From contig PXSX01000145.1 of the NCBI GenBank assembly GCA_003022655.1, forward strand, positions 1-33,844: a stretch of DNA of 33,844 nucleotides, in the 5' to 3' direction. Source of the DNA: Bacteroidetes bacterium QH_1_64_81 (GTDB taxonomy: Bacteria; Bacteroidota; Rhodothermia; Rhodothermales; Salinibacteraceae). The notes under the pieces were generated by a model that had not been told where the DNA came from, did not search any database, and saw only the letters and a list, made by a program, of their open reading frames with translations. Below are positions 1-8,011 of the stretch, piece by piece (position 1 is the first letter of the stretch; each line of letters opens with the position of its first letter). A program made the position numbers and the translations under genes.

Positions 1-53
1 GGGGGACCCGACGACACTGGCGCCGGAGACCTGCGTTAAAGGATGCCCCTCCG

Positions 54-815
54 TTACGACCGGATCCGCGCCGCCGCAAAGAGAAGCAGCCCTGCCGCCA
101 CGGATACGTTCAGCGATTCGGCCGGGCCGCGCAGCGGAATGGCCACGAGCTCGTCGCAGGCCGCGGCCACGCCGGGCGCCAGTCCTTCGCCCTCACTGCC
201 GAGCACGACCGCCACAGGCCGATCCCAGTCGGCCTCCCAGAGCGACGTGTCGGCGGTGCCGTCTGCCCCGTAGACGAAGTACCCGCGCTCTTTGAGCTGT
301 GTGAGCACTTGCGCGAGGTCGTCGCTGCGGGCAATCGGGAGGCGGGGCGCCGTGCCCGCACTCGCCTTGATGGCGGCGGCATTAAGGGGCGCCATCTCTC
401 GCGTCGGCACAATCACCCCATCCGTGCCGGCCGCCACGGCACTCCGCAGAATCGCCCCGAAGTTGCGCGGATCCGTCACCCGATCCACGACGAGAAGAAG
501 CGGCTTTTTCGCTTGCACCGCGTCCCACGTCGGGGCGATGTCGGACAGCATCTCGTCCACCTCGCGGTAGCGAATGGGGGCGGTGATGGCCACGACGCCC
601 TGATGCGCGGCCCCGTCGGCCTCGTGGCGGAGGCGCGCGGCGGGCACGTACTGGACCGGCGCCCCCCGGTCCTCGGCGGCGGCCCGGATGGCCCCGATCC
701 GGTCGCCGCTCGCGTCCTGTTCCAGCATCACCTTCTCGATGCCGAGGTCGCCCCGCTCCAGCGCTTCGAGGACGGGCTGGCGACCGATGAGGGTGGAGGT
801 ATCCGGTTGACTCAT
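54..815 (-). CDS. rlmB: TrmH/SpoU-family 23S rRNA 2'-O-ribose methyltransferase (RlmB type)
   Basis: The 253-residue product has the size and layout of RlmB, which methylates the 2'-OH of G2251 in 23S rRNA using S-adenosylmethionine. The N-terminal substrate-binding part carries the typical GRQPVLEAL opening and an AHQGVVA segment. The C-terminal SPOUT (knotted) domain shows motif 1 (DRVTDPRNFGAILRSA, near residue 110-125), motif 2 (VVLGSEGEGL) and motif 3 (IPLRG...SLNVSVAAG), which build the SAM pocket and dimer interface. It aligns from end to end with E. coli RlmB as I recall it. The start at 815 is the first ATG before the conserved region; no Shine-Dalgarno sequence is evident. It is transcribed divergently from the thiolase gene across 279 bases. 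A tRNA-directed TrmH relative cannot be excluded, but the family is clear. Confidence 0.93.
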   Translation of the reverse strand: MSQPDTSTLIGRQPVLEALERGDLGIEKVMLEQDASGDRIGAIRAAAEDRGAPVQYVPAARLRHEADGAAHQGVVAITAPIRYREVDEMLSDIAPTWDAVQAKKPLLLVVDRVTDPRNFGAILRSAVAAGTDGVIVPTREMAPLNAAAIKASAGTAPRLPIARSDDLAQVLTQLKERGYFVYGADGTADTSLWEADWDRPVAVVLGSEGEGLAPGVAAACDELVAIPLRGPAESLNVSVAAGLLLFAAARIRS

Positions 816-1061
816 GCTCGGTTCCTTGGATTGCGATCCAGTGAAACGGTGTGCCGGAATTCATCAGGACCGCGGAGGGCCGACGGCGGACCGCAGGCCG
901 TGATGGGATCGATAAATGCCCACTTCGATACACGCAACAGTCACCGACCTCCAAGGTTCGGTCCGCCCGGCAAGCGCATCCGGATACGAAAGGTGTACTC
1001 TCTCCTCTCCCATTCCCCCTCTCCCTTTGCCTCTCAAACGGAGTGGTTCGGGACGTGAATG

Positions 1062-1075
1062 CGAACCTCGAACCT
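1062..1075 (+). repeat. Tandem heptamer (CGAACCT x2) in the thiolase leader
   Basis: Two perfect copies of CGAACCT lie side by side about 20 bases upstream of the thiolase ATG at 1095. A related pair (CGAACCT followed by CAACCTT) lies in the fumarase leader at 22390-22403. It is one of several 7-base periodic repeats in leaders of this window. Two units alone could be chance; the recurrence makes it worth noting. Confidence 0.5.
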
Positions 1076-1094
1076 TCTCAAGAGCCTCAACACA

Positions 1095-2339
1095 ATGTCT
1101 ACAACTCCCCCCGGCCGCACCGCGGTCTTCGTCGATGGGTGCCGGATCCCCTTCCAGCGCTCCGGCACCGGCTACGCTGACCTGATGGCCTACGACCTGG
1201 GTCGGATGGTGCTGCGCAGCCTGCTGACTCGGACCGGCCTATCTGCCGACCGGATCGAGCGCGTCGTGATGGGCACGGTGGTGCAGGACGTGAACACGAG
1301 CAACGTGGCGCGCGAGTCGGCCCTCGCCGCCGGCATCCCGAACCGCGTGCCCGCCTTCACGGTGACGATGGCCTGCATCTCCAGCAACCAGGCCGTCACG
1401 AGCGGCGTCGACCTCCTCCGAACCGGACTGCAGCGCTCCGTTCGGAAGCGGCTTTTCAAAGCCCGAAGTGCCAAGAGCACGGGCGACTACCTGGCGCTGC
1501 TGGACGGGCTCAGCCCCGGCGACCTGCTCCCGGAGTCGCCCTCCATTTCGGAGTTCTCCACGGGCGACGTAATGGGCGAGAGTGCAGATCGGCTCGCCGC
1601 GATGTTCGGCATCTCGCGGGAGGACCAGGACGAGTACGCGCTCCGCTCTCACCTGAAGGCTGCCATGGCCCGCGACGACGGGCGGCTCGACGAGGAACTC
1701 GCCCCCGCTACGGTGCCCCCGGACTTCGACCCGATCACGACCGACAACGTGATCCGGGACGACACCTCGATGGAGCAGCTCCGCGACCTTCCGCCCGCGT
1801 TCGTCAAGCCCTTCGGCACCATCACGGCCGGCAGCTCGTCGGCCCTCACGGACGGGGCCTCCGCGACGCTTCTCATGGCCGAGGAGGTCGCAGAGGCGGA
1901 AGGGTTCGCCCCTCGGGCGGCCCTTCGCACCTACACCTACGTCGCACAAGACCCGAAGACGGAGCTCCTCCTGGGTCCGGCCTACGCCATCCCCGAGGTG
2001 CTCGACAAGGCCGGGCTCACGCTCGACGACATCGACGTGATCGAGCTCCACGAGGCCTTCGCCGGGCAGGTTCTGGCCGTGCTCGACGCGCTCCGTTCCG
2101 AGACGTTCGCTGAGGAGCACCTGAATCGTGGGGACGCGGTGGGGGAGGTTCCCATGGACCGTCTCAATACTCGCGGCGGGTCGGTGTCACTAGGGCATCC
2201 CTTCGGGGCGACCGGCGCCCGTCTCGTGATGAGCGCCGTCAACCGCCTCCACGACGAGGACGGTCGGTGGGCGCTCGTCTCGGCCTGTGCCGCCGGTGGG
2301 CAGGGGCACGCGATGCTGATCGAGCGCATGGCCGAGTAG
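1095..2339 (+). CDS. fadI: Acetyl-CoA acyltransferase (3-ketoacyl-CoA thiolase, FadI/HADHB-like) with an internal deletion
   Basis: Thiolase that would cleave 3-ketoacyl-CoA with CoA in the last step of beta-oxidation. From the ATG at 1095 it is 414 residues. It shows the nucleophile region (TMACISSNQA, Cys near residue 95), the ELHEAFAGQ His motif, the GGSVSLGHPFGATGAR loop and the C-terminal CAAGGQGHAM acid/base Cys. It closely follows human HADHB and E. coli FadI. The anomaly is at about 1417-1440: after DLLRTG the family continues with about 19 residues including the conserved GGxE-x-MSDVPI segment, but here the sequence jumps straight to QRSVRKRLFKA, in frame. That segment is a core strand and loop of the N-terminal thiolase domain, so activity is doubtful. 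A start at 1059 is possible but adds unconserved residues. The 3' neighbour is fadJ, 84 bases away. Confidence 0.85.
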   Translation: MSTTPPGRTAVFVDGCRIPFQRSGTGYADLMAYDLGRMVLRSLLTRTGLSADRIERVVMGTVVQDVNTSNVARESALAAGIPNRVPAFTVTMACISSNQAVTSGVDLLRTGLQRSVRKRLFKARSAKSTGDYLALLDGLSPGDLLPESPSISEFSTGDVMGESADRLAAMFGISREDQDEYALRSHLKAAMARDDGRLDEELAPATVPPDFDPITTDNVIRDDTSMEQLRDLPPAFVKPFGTITAGSSSALTDGASATLLMAEEVAEAEGFAPRAALRTYTYVAQDPKTELLLGPAYAIPEVLDKAGLTLDDIDVIELHEAFAGQVLAVLDALRSETFAEEHLNRGDAVGEVPMDRLNTRGGSVSLGHPFGATGARLVMSAVNRLHDEDGRWALVSACAAGGQGHAMLIERMAE

Positions 2340-2340
2340 G

Positions 2341-2361
2341 GCGTATTGCGTATTTCGTGTG
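2341..2361 (-). repeat. Heptamer repeat of the ACGCAAT/ACGAAAT family
   Basis: Read on the minus strand the stretch is ACGAAAT-ACGCAAT-ACGC, that is, 7-base units. The 16 bases at 2343-2358 are the exact reverse complement of 28306-28321, and related units occur at 33322-33391. It sits directly after the thiolase stop codon and about 65 bases before the fadJ start, so it belongs to the intergenic segment of the operon. Confidence 0.75.
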
Positions 2362-2393
2362 GTCTGATTCTGCACGAGCGGTCACCTCCCCAT

Positions 2394-2421
2394 TCAACGC
2401 TCAACTCTCAACACTTGACGC
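2394..2421 (+). repeat. Four degenerate tandem heptamers in the fadJ leader
   Basis: Four consecutive 7-base units, TCAACGC, TCAACTC, TCAACAC and TTGACGC, run up to two bases before the fadJ ATG at 2424. The unit differs from the ACGCAAT family 33 bases upstream but has the same period. There is no Shine-Dalgarno sequence in this stretch, so the array occupies the ribosome-loading region of the fadJ mRNA. Confidence 0.7.
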
Positions 2422-2423
2422 CC

Positions 2424-2660
2424 ATGTCTGAAAAACTCGATGTACCGACGGACCTGCTCACCCTGGCGGTGGACGACACCGGCGTGGCGACCCTCGAACT
2501 CGACGACCCTGACGCGTCGGTCAATAAAATCTCGGGGGGGACTCTGGAGGCGTTCGCCGACGCCCTGGACGTGATCGAGGGGCGTTCGGGCCTCACCGGA
2601 CTGGTCTTCGCCAGCGGCAAGCCCGACTCGTTCATCGTGGGGGGGTGCGAGCCCTCTCTA
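2424..2660 (+). pseudogene. fadJ: 5' fragment of fadJ (start of enoyl-CoA hydratase domain), out of frame with the rest
   Basis: The ATG at 2424 opens a frame that begins like a FadJ/FadB enoyl-CoA hydratase domain: MSEKLDVPTDLLTLAVDDTG, then VATLELDDP, VNKISGGTLEAF and GLVFASGKPDSFIVGG. The family would continue with ADI and about 30 more residues before the ALSIPTVAALHG segment. Here the frame leaves homology right after FIVGG, at a run of seven G (2639-2645), and the rest of the gene continues in another frame from about 2648. The lost part includes the first oxyanion-hole residues (the GADI motif). One extra G in the run would join the two frames but would still leave about 30 codons missing. 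The translated tail in this frame beyond 2650 has no family resemblance. Confidence 0.75.
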
Positions 2661-4501
2661 TTCCCACCGTGGCCGCACTGCACGGCCCGATCATGGGCGG
2701 CGGGCTGGAGATGGCCCTACACTGCGACTACCGGATCGCCTCCACCGCCGACGCTACGAAGATGGCCCTCCCCGAGGTGCAGCTGGGCCTGCTGCCTGGG
2801 GGCGGCGGCACCCAGCTTCTGCCCCGCCTCATCGGAGTCCAGCAGGCCCTCGCGCTCATGCTTACGGGCAAAAACACGTATCCGGAGAAGGCGAAGCGGA
2901 TCGGGCTCGTCGACGCCCTCATCCATCCCCCCGGCCTCCACAGCGCCGCGCGGCGCGCCGCTCGCCGACTGGCGAACGGCGAACTCTCGGTCGAGCGCAA
3001 GGAGCAATCTTGGGGCGACCAGCTCTTGGAGAGCAATCCTGTGAGCCGTCGGGTGATCTATCGCCAGGCCGCCAAGCGGACCGAACAGCGGACACGGGGC
3101 AACTACCCGGCGCCGCCCCTCATTATCGACGCCGTGCGTACCGGCATGGAGGAGGGCCTGGACGCCGGGCTCGACACAGAACACAAGCACTTCGGGGACC
3201 TCGTCTTCACCCCCGAGTCGCAGGCGCTCGTGGCCCTGTTCTTCGCGAAGCAAAGGGCCGAGGAGAACCCCATGGACGACCGTGCGCGGGCGGTAGACAC
3301 GGTGGGGGTGCTCGGGGCCGGCCTCATGGGAAGCGGCATCGCGCAGATCTCCGCCGAGAACGGGATGGACGTCCTCCTCAAGGATCAGACCCTAGCGCTC
3401 GCAGCCCAAGGGAAGAAGGCGGTGTGGACCACGCTGACCGAACAGAAGGACAAGGGAATCATCAACACCTTCACACGCGACCAGATTGCCGAGCGGGTCG
3501 TCCCGACGGCGGACTACGCCCCCCTCCGGACCAGTGACCTCGTCATCGAGGCGGTGCCCGAGGACCTGTCGATCAAGCATGAGGTCTTCTCGACCCTCGA
3601 CGACATCGTGGGGGCCGACACCGTGCTCGCGTCGAATACCTCGGCCATTCCCATCGCAGAGATCGCCGAGAGCGTCGACGATCCCTCCCGCGTCCTCGGC
3701 ATGCACTACTTCTCCCCCGTCCCTGACATCCCGCTCTTAGAGATCATCGCCACCGACGAGACGTCCGACGAGGCACTGGCCACAGCCTACGCCGCCGGGC
3801 TGGCCCAGGACAAGACGGTGATCGTCGTGCGGGACGGCCCGGGCTTCTACACGACCCGCATCCTGGCGCTGTACATGAACGAGGCGCTCCTGCTCTTCGA
3901 CGCGGGCGCGGACATCGAGACGGTGGACGAGGCGATGAAGGACGCCGGATTTCCGATGGGGCCGTTCGAACTGTTCGACCTCGTGGGCCTGGACGTGGCG
4001 GCCAAGATTACGGAGGTCATGGGCGATGCCCTCTCCGCCGAGCGAGCAAATGTCAGTGAGACGGCGGGACGTCTCGCCGAAGCCGATCTGCTGGGCCAAA
4101 AGACAAACGTGGGCTTCTACACGTACGACGCGGATGACGACCAGGACGACAAAGACCCAGAGGCGGTCCACGAGGGTGTCTACCACTACGCCAACGCCCC
4201 GACCCGGTCGACCCCTCCCGTGGAGACGGTGCAGGAGCGGCTCCTCCTCATGATGGTAAACGAGGCCGTGCGGTGCCTGGAGGACGAGGTGCTCCGGGCC
4301 CCCATCGACGGAGATCTCGGCGCAGTGTTTGGACTCGGCTTCCCCCCCTTCCTGGGCGGGCCGTTCCGGCACGTCGATCGCCAGGGCGCGGGCGAAATTG
4401 TCGGGACCCTGGAGCGCCTGGCGGACCGGCACGGCGACCGATTTCAACCCGCGGACCGTCTCCAGGCACATGTCTCCCAGGACACGACCTTCTATCCGTA
4501 A
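2645..4501 (+). CDS. fadJ: FadJ/FadB-type 3-hydroxyacyl-CoA dehydrogenase/enoyl-CoA hydratase, N-terminally interrupted
   Basis: Main part of the alpha subunit of a trifunctional beta-oxidation complex; the partner is the thiolase upstream. Residues about 3-230 complete the hydratase domain (ALSIPTVAALHGP, GGGLEMALHCDYRIAS, LPEVQLGLLPGGGGTQ with the catalytic Glu). Then come an NAD-binding 3-hydroxyacyl-CoA dehydrogenase domain (VGVLGAGLMGSGIAQ, ASNTSAIPI, HYFSPV, RDGPGFYTTR) and the repeated C-terminal domain (GFPMGPFELFDLVGLD, ending FGLGFPPFLGGPFR). The only in-frame start is a GTG at 2645, giving 618 residues instead of about 715; the missing beginning lies in another frame at 2424-2645. 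If translated from 2645 it could keep dehydrogenase but not hydratase activity. An acidic insert (DDDQDDKDPEAV) fits a halophile. The next gene begins three bases after the stop. Confidence 0.88.
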   Translation: MRALSIPTVAALHGPIMGGGLEMALHCDYRIASTADATKMALPEVQLGLLPGGGGTQLLPRLIGVQQALALMLTGKNTYPEKAKRIGLVDALIHPPGLHSAARRAARRLANGELSVERKEQSWGDQLLESNPVSRRVIYRQAAKRTEQRTRGNYPAPPLIIDAVRTGMEEGLDAGLDTEHKHFGDLVFTPESQALVALFFAKQRAEENPMDDRARAVDTVGVLGAGLMGSGIAQISAENGMDVLLKDQTLALAAQGKKAVWTTLTEQKDKGIINTFTRDQIAERVVPTADYAPLRTSDLVIEAVPEDLSIKHEVFSTLDDIVGADTVLASNTSAIPIAEIAESVDDPSRVLGMHYFSPVPDIPLLEIIATDETSDEALATAYAAGLAQDKTVIVVRDGPGFYTTRILALYMNEALLLFDAGADIETVDEAMKDAGFPMGPFELFDLVGLDVAAKITEVMGDALSAERANVSETAGRLAEADLLGQKTNVGFYTYDADDDQDDKDPEAVHEGVYHYANAPTRSTPPVETVQERLLLMMVNEAVRCLEDEVLRAPIDGDLGAVFGLGFPPFLGGPFRHVDRQGAGEIVGTLERLADRHGDRFQPADRLQAHVSQDTTFYP

Positions 4502-4504
4502 CGC

Positions 4505-6106
4505 ATGCCTCCCTCCTCTTCCATCGAGGCCCTGCGAGAGGCCCTCTCGACGCCCGCGGCGTATCCGCACGAGCCGGCGCAGATCGAATTCAAACAGACC
4601 CACATCTCGCTGGTGGCCCTGGTGCCACCCTGGGTGTACAAGATCAAGAAGCCGGTCTCGCTGACCTTTCTCGACTTCTCCACCCTGGCACGCCGCCGAC
4701 ACTTCTGTGAGGCGGAGGTGCGCCTGAACCGTCGCCTCGCCCCGGACACGTACGAGGGCGTGGTGCCCATCATCGAGACCGACGACGGCCTCCGCGTGGA
4801 GGGCGACCCCGACAGCGGCCGAGGCACGGTCGTGGAGGTGGCCGTAAAGATGCGCTACCTAGAGCCCGCCCAGTTTTTGGACGCCCGGCTGGCACGAGGC
4901 GCAGCGTCCGCCGCGGACATCGACCGGGTCGTCCGCACGCTGTGCGAGTTTTACCGGTCGCGGCCTTCTACGCCGGAGGTGGCCGAGACGGGACGCATCC
5001 GACGGCTCCGCGCCGTGACGGAGGAAAACTTCGCGGAGGCCGAGGGGCACGTCGGCTCGCTGCTCTCCCGGCCCGCCCACGAGGCGCTCCAGTTCTACGC
5101 GGACTTGTTCTACGACCAGTACGCCGGCCTCCTTCACCGGCGCCGGGCTGGGGGCTTCGTGGTGGAAGGGCACGGCGACCTCCGCCTGGAGCACGTTCAC
5201 CGGACCGACGAGCGGGTGGCCATCGTTGACTGTACCGAGTTCAACGAGGCGTTTCGGCACCTCGACGTGGCCAACGACGTGGCGTTTTTGGCCATGGACC
5301 TCGACGTCCACGGCCACCCCGACCTGTCGCGCCGCTTCGTGAAGCGGATGGCAAAGGGCCTTGGGGACTCGGACCTGCACCACCTCATCGACTTCTACAA
5401 AAGCCAGCGGGCCCAGGTGCGCGGGAAGGTCGGGGGCCTTCGGGCGGCCGAAGCGGAAGTGCCGCCGCGGGAACGGGGCCGGAGCCGCGCCCAGGCCCGC
5501 CGTCACTACCAATGGGCCCTTCGCTACGCGGTGGCGGGGAGCGCCCCGTTCGTGGTGGTGATCATGGGCCGGCCCGGCACCGGCAAAAGCACGCAGGCCC
5601 AGGCGGTGGCGCAGGCCCTGGGTTGGCCACACCTCGCCTCCGACCGCATTCGCAAAGCGCACGCAGGGGTCCCCCTCCACGGCCGGGCCAACACCGCTAC
5701 CCGCGAGCGGCTCTACACCGACGCCCTGACAGAGGCCGTGTACGGCACGCTTCAGGCCCGCGCCCTCCAGCGCGCCCGCCGCCACCGGGACACGGTGCTC
5801 GACGCCACGTTCAGTCGCTTTGCGCAGCGGGACCAGCTGCGCAGCGCCCTCCGCGCGGCGGACGTGCCGTACGTCTTTGTGGAACTGACCGCCGAGGACG
5901 ACACGCTGAAGCGACGCCTGCGCCGGCGTTCGTCCGAGACGGCCACCGCCTCAGACGCGCGGGCCCGCGACTTTAAGATGCTCGCCGAGCGCTACGAGGC
6001 CCCTGACGCCTTGGAGGACCCGCGGCACGTCCGAATTGGCACCACGGGTGCGCCCGCCGACACGACCCTCGAAATCCTCAAAACGCTAATCCGGCGGGCA
6101 GACTGA
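4505..6106 (+). CDS. Bifunctional aminoglycoside-phosphotransferase-like / P-loop kinase fusion (COG2187-COG0645 type)
   Basis: The 533-residue protein has two parts. Residues 1 to about 330 resemble the COG2187 phosphotransferase-fold family, with EGHGDLRLEHVHR in the catalytic-loop position and IVDCTEFNEAFRHLDVANDV carrying the metal-binding Asp. Residues about 345-533 are an AAA_33/zeta-toxin-like P-loop kinase with Walker A GRPGTGKST, followed by SDRIRKAHAG and VLDATFSRFAQR. The family is widespread and its substrate is unknown; an antibiotic-resistance role is not implied. It starts three bases after fadJ and is probably co-transcribed with it, which suggests, without proving, a role linked to lipid or CoA metabolism. 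The catalytic-loop Asn of classical kinases is replaced by His (LEH). The gene appears complete. Confidence 0.82.
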   Translation: MPPSSSIEALREALSTPAAYPHEPAQIEFKQTHISLVALVPPWVYKIKKPVSLTFLDFSTLARRRHFCEAEVRLNRRLAPDTYEGVVPIIETDDGLRVEGDPDSGRGTVVEVAVKMRYLEPAQFLDARLARGAASAADIDRVVRTLCEFYRSRPSTPEVAETGRIRRLRAVTEENFAEAEGHVGSLLSRPAHEALQFYADLFYDQYAGLLHRRRAGGFVVEGHGDLRLEHVHRTDERVAIVDCTEFNEAFRHLDVANDVAFLAMDLDVHGHPDLSRRFVKRMAKGLGDSDLHHLIDFYKSQRAQVRGKVGGLRAAEAEVPPRERGRSRAQARRHYQWALRYAVAGSAPFVVVIMGRPGTGKSTQAQAVAQALGWPHLASDRIRKAHAGVPLHGRANTATRERLYTDALTEAVYGTLQARALQRARRHRDTVLDATFSRFAQRDQLRSALRAADVPYVFVELTAEDDTLKRRLRRRSSETATASDARARDFKMLAERYEAPDALEDPRHVRIGTTGAPADTTLEILKTLIRRAD

Positions 6107-6454
6107 GGCCGTCGCGAAGAGATCTGCCTGCGCTTTTCAGGCCCAATCGTCTCGCTGCAACCGAGCGCCTACGCTGGTGAGCAAGCCTGAAGATTGGTGC
6201 GAGGAAAAAATCACACACGCTCTTGCAATAACAGCAGTACCTGGGAAGGTCAATTTTTCAGCAGTCCTGGCCCGGGTTCCGGGCGCTGCATGCTGTCTTT
6301 CTCGTATCCCACGATCAGTAGCAAGTGGAAACGGTGCGGCGTCAAGGGCTTTTTTCACGCCAGGGCCTTCGTGTGCAGTCGAGCGAAGCCGAACGCACGG
6401 ACGCGGCGGTCCGTTGCAGACCTCCCGCTACTCCCCGCCTGTTCCTGCATCCGC
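6107..6454. other. Intergenic region, 348 bases, no gene recognised
   Basis: This lies between the kinase fusion gene and the small gene at 6455. It is less GC-rich than its surroundings in 6200-6270 and has short A and T runs. Open frames cross it on both strands but none has recognisable composition or motifs. It probably holds the promoter of the 6455 gene, but I could not place one with confidence. Confidence 0.5.
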
Positions 6455-6787
6455 ATGTCTGCCCCCGATCCCGGCACGCTTCTCAACCAACTGGTCGACA
6501 CACACTGGGAAACGGCCGCCCGCCACGCCTGGCGGCAGTACAACCAGCGTGGACGCGGGACCATCGTCTTCACGGTTCAGCCCTCGGCCGACACGAACGA
6601 GCGCACGCCCCTCAAGTACCTGACTTTCAACGACGAGTCGGCGGCGGAGGGAGGTGCATTTTCGACGCTCTATGATCTCATTCGCACCTACGACCCGGAG
6701 CAGGAAGTGGTGGCCACGGCCGTGCTGCCCGACGAGCGCACCGTGTTTGAGGTGTACGACCAGGACCCGCCCCCGCCCGATGCCTAA
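6455..6787 (+). CDS. Conserved hypothetical small acidic protein
   Basis: The product is 110 residues with no signal peptide and no membrane segment. I do not recognise a named domain. It reads as a compact soluble protein: an amphipathic N-terminal helix (LLNQLVDTHWETAARHAW), then probable strands (GTIVFTVQP, KYLTFND), an acidic middle, a helix (FSTLYDLIRTYDPE), a strand pair (EVVATAVLPDERTVFEVYD) and a proline-rich acidic tail. The ATG at 6455 is chosen because the open frame upstream is rich in Arg, Cys and Ser, unlike proteins of this organism. It stands alone, downstream of the kinase gene and convergent with the thioredoxin-like gene. The composition suits a genuine halophile protein; no function is proposed. 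Confidence 0.7.
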   Translation: MSAPDPGTLLNQLVDTHWETAARHAWRQYNQRGRGTIVFTVQPSADTNERTPLKYLTFNDESAAEGGAFSTLYDLIRTYDPEQEVVATAVLPDERTVFEVYDQDPPPPDA

Positions 6788-7303
6788 TCCGGCAATCGGC
6801 CCGGAATGGTCGACAGGGCAACCGCATCTTAGCGACGGCGGCCTGCTTTCACCGTTCTACGGGGTCAGAAATTCCGTGCCCCCACGCGCCCTGGCCGGAG
6901 GGAAGAAGTGCTTACAGAGTGCTCCCGCGCCCCATTCCTGCAATCTGAGGCAACTGTGCCTCCTTCGCTCGGGCTTTTAAATACGATCGCCCTAGTACAG
7001 CGTCAGGGCTCATTTTGAGGACGAGCATCCTTCCCCTTGCTTCCTTTCCGCCGTGATGCGTGAAGACGTGATGCGTAAGAAAAGCGGCGTCTCACGGCTC
7101 ACGCTTCACGCATCACTTCTCATATACTGCACTCTGACTCACGCAGGACGCCCTCCTTCTCGTTCGGAAAGTTACGGTTGACGAAGTACTAGGACGGTTG
7201 ACGTGTGCCGAAACCTCGTGGAATCCATTCTCGCAGCGGAGGGAGATTGATTGCCCTCCGCGACGACTGTGCACGCCCCTCCTCCGCACCCGAGGCCCCA
7301 TGA
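6788..7303. other. Intergenic region between convergent genes, 516 bases, with repeats
   Basis: No protein gene is recognised. It contains a 13-base perfect inverted repeat built of heptamers (7053-7065 with 7104-7116), two copies of ACGGTTGACG exactly 20 bases apart (7174-7183 and 7194-7203), and the 13-mer ATACGATCGCCCT (6981-6993) that recurs upstream of gcvT. The length is more than two terminators need, so a small RNA or a decayed gene is possible, but nothing shows this directly. Confidence 0.55.
7052..7125. repeat. Heptamer-built inverted repeat
   Basis: The left arm reads CGTGATG-CGTGAAG-ACGTGAT-GCGTAAG (7052-7079). The right arm reads CTCACGG-CTCACGC-TTCACGC-ATCACTT-CTCATAT (7091-7125). 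GTGATGCGTGAAG (7053-7065) and CTTCACGCATCAC (7104-7116) are perfect reverse complements, so a transcript on either strand could fold a 13-pair stem. Its position between two gene ends would suit a bidirectional terminator-like structure, although there is no T tract. Confidence 0.7.
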
Positions 7304-7933
7304 TTACTCATCGACCGCCGAGGTCGGGTCAGCAACCGCGGTTCGGATTGCTGCGGCCAGCTCCTCGTCGGCCTCCCGCCAGGCCCCGTCCTCGTAGTAA
7401 TCAAGCAAGTCGGCAATCACCGTCGTCTTGTCGTCGTGCTGGGCCCGCAATTCCTCAAATCGCCGGGCGGCCCCCTCCGGACGCGGCCCCCAGGTGAAGA
7501 GCTCGTCTCCGCTTTCCGAAAAGGCGACGAGTCTCGGGATGCTCCGGCTGCCGTCGGTGAGGTACTGGTCCATGATGTCCAGATTGTCATCCCGGTGCAG
7601 GATGCGGAGCGTCACCTCGTCGCTGAGGGCCGCCGCCTCCACAATCACGGGCAGAAGGAAGGCCGAGTCGCCGCACCACGGCTCCGTAAGTACCATCCAG
7701 AGGTGCGGCTCCTGGATGGCGTCGACGGCCCATTGGAGTTCCTCGGACGGCGCGTATGAGTCATGGACGTGTGCCTGCCGCTCCCAATTGTACGTCAGAT
7801 GGTGATGCGTGCGACGCTCCGAGGGGTCGGCGCCCTCCGAAGGCTCATCCTCGATCCGGCGCTTCCAGTCCTCGCGATAAGCGTCGTAATCGAGGCCGTC
7901 GTGCGGACGGCCCTCGTCGAAAAAGGTAGGCAT
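7304..7933 (-). CDS. Thioredoxin-fold family protein (WCGDS type)
   Basis: 209 residues. The central part has the strand-plus-active-site pattern LWMVLTEPWCGDSAFLLPVI (Cys near residue 87) and a cis-Pro segment SIPRLVAF, which mark a thioredoxin fold. The active site has one cysteine (WCGDS) rather than CxxC, as in a thioredoxin-like family common in Bacteroidota and Bacillota. Such proteins are predicted to be cytosolic and their substrate is unknown; a single Cys argues against classical dithiol reductase activity. The N-terminal 60 residues are charged and His-rich (RRTHHHLTYNWER), and the C-terminal helix is acidic. No signal peptide is seen. The start at 7933 is the first ATG upstream of conserved-looking sequence. 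It is the last gene of the minus-strand run from 9094. Confidence 0.8.
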   Translation of the reverse strand: MPTFFDEGRPHDGLDYDAYREDWKRRIEDEPSEGADPSERRTHHHLTYNWERQAHVHDSYAPSEELQWAVDAIQEPHLWMVLTEPWCGDSAFLLPVIVEAAALSDEVTLRILHRDDNLDIMDQYLTDGSRSIPRLVAFSESGDELFTWGPRPEGAARRFEELRAQHDDKTTVIADLLDYYEDGAWREADEELAAAIRTAVADPTSAVDE

Positions 7934-8011
7934 AGAGACAATAAGTTGCGCGAGATCGTCGACAGGGCGGTTCGGGGAGCGCCGATACCGTCCTGCTCCC
8001 CCCGGCCCACG

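Noticed and set aside
309..1058. Long plus-strand open frame of 249 codons across rlmB
   Set aside because: It lies antisense to a clearly conserved gene and its product is rich in Arg, Gly and His with no motif. It is a shadow frame of GC-rich coding DNA.
4505..6106. Aminoglycoside resistance gene
   Set aside because: The fold is shared, but the COG2187-type fusion is a chromosomal protein of unknown substrate in a metabolic operon, with no mobile context.
7052..7125. CRISPR-like array
   Set aside because: The units are 7 bases with no spacers, and no cas genes are present. It is a tandem heptamer hairpin.
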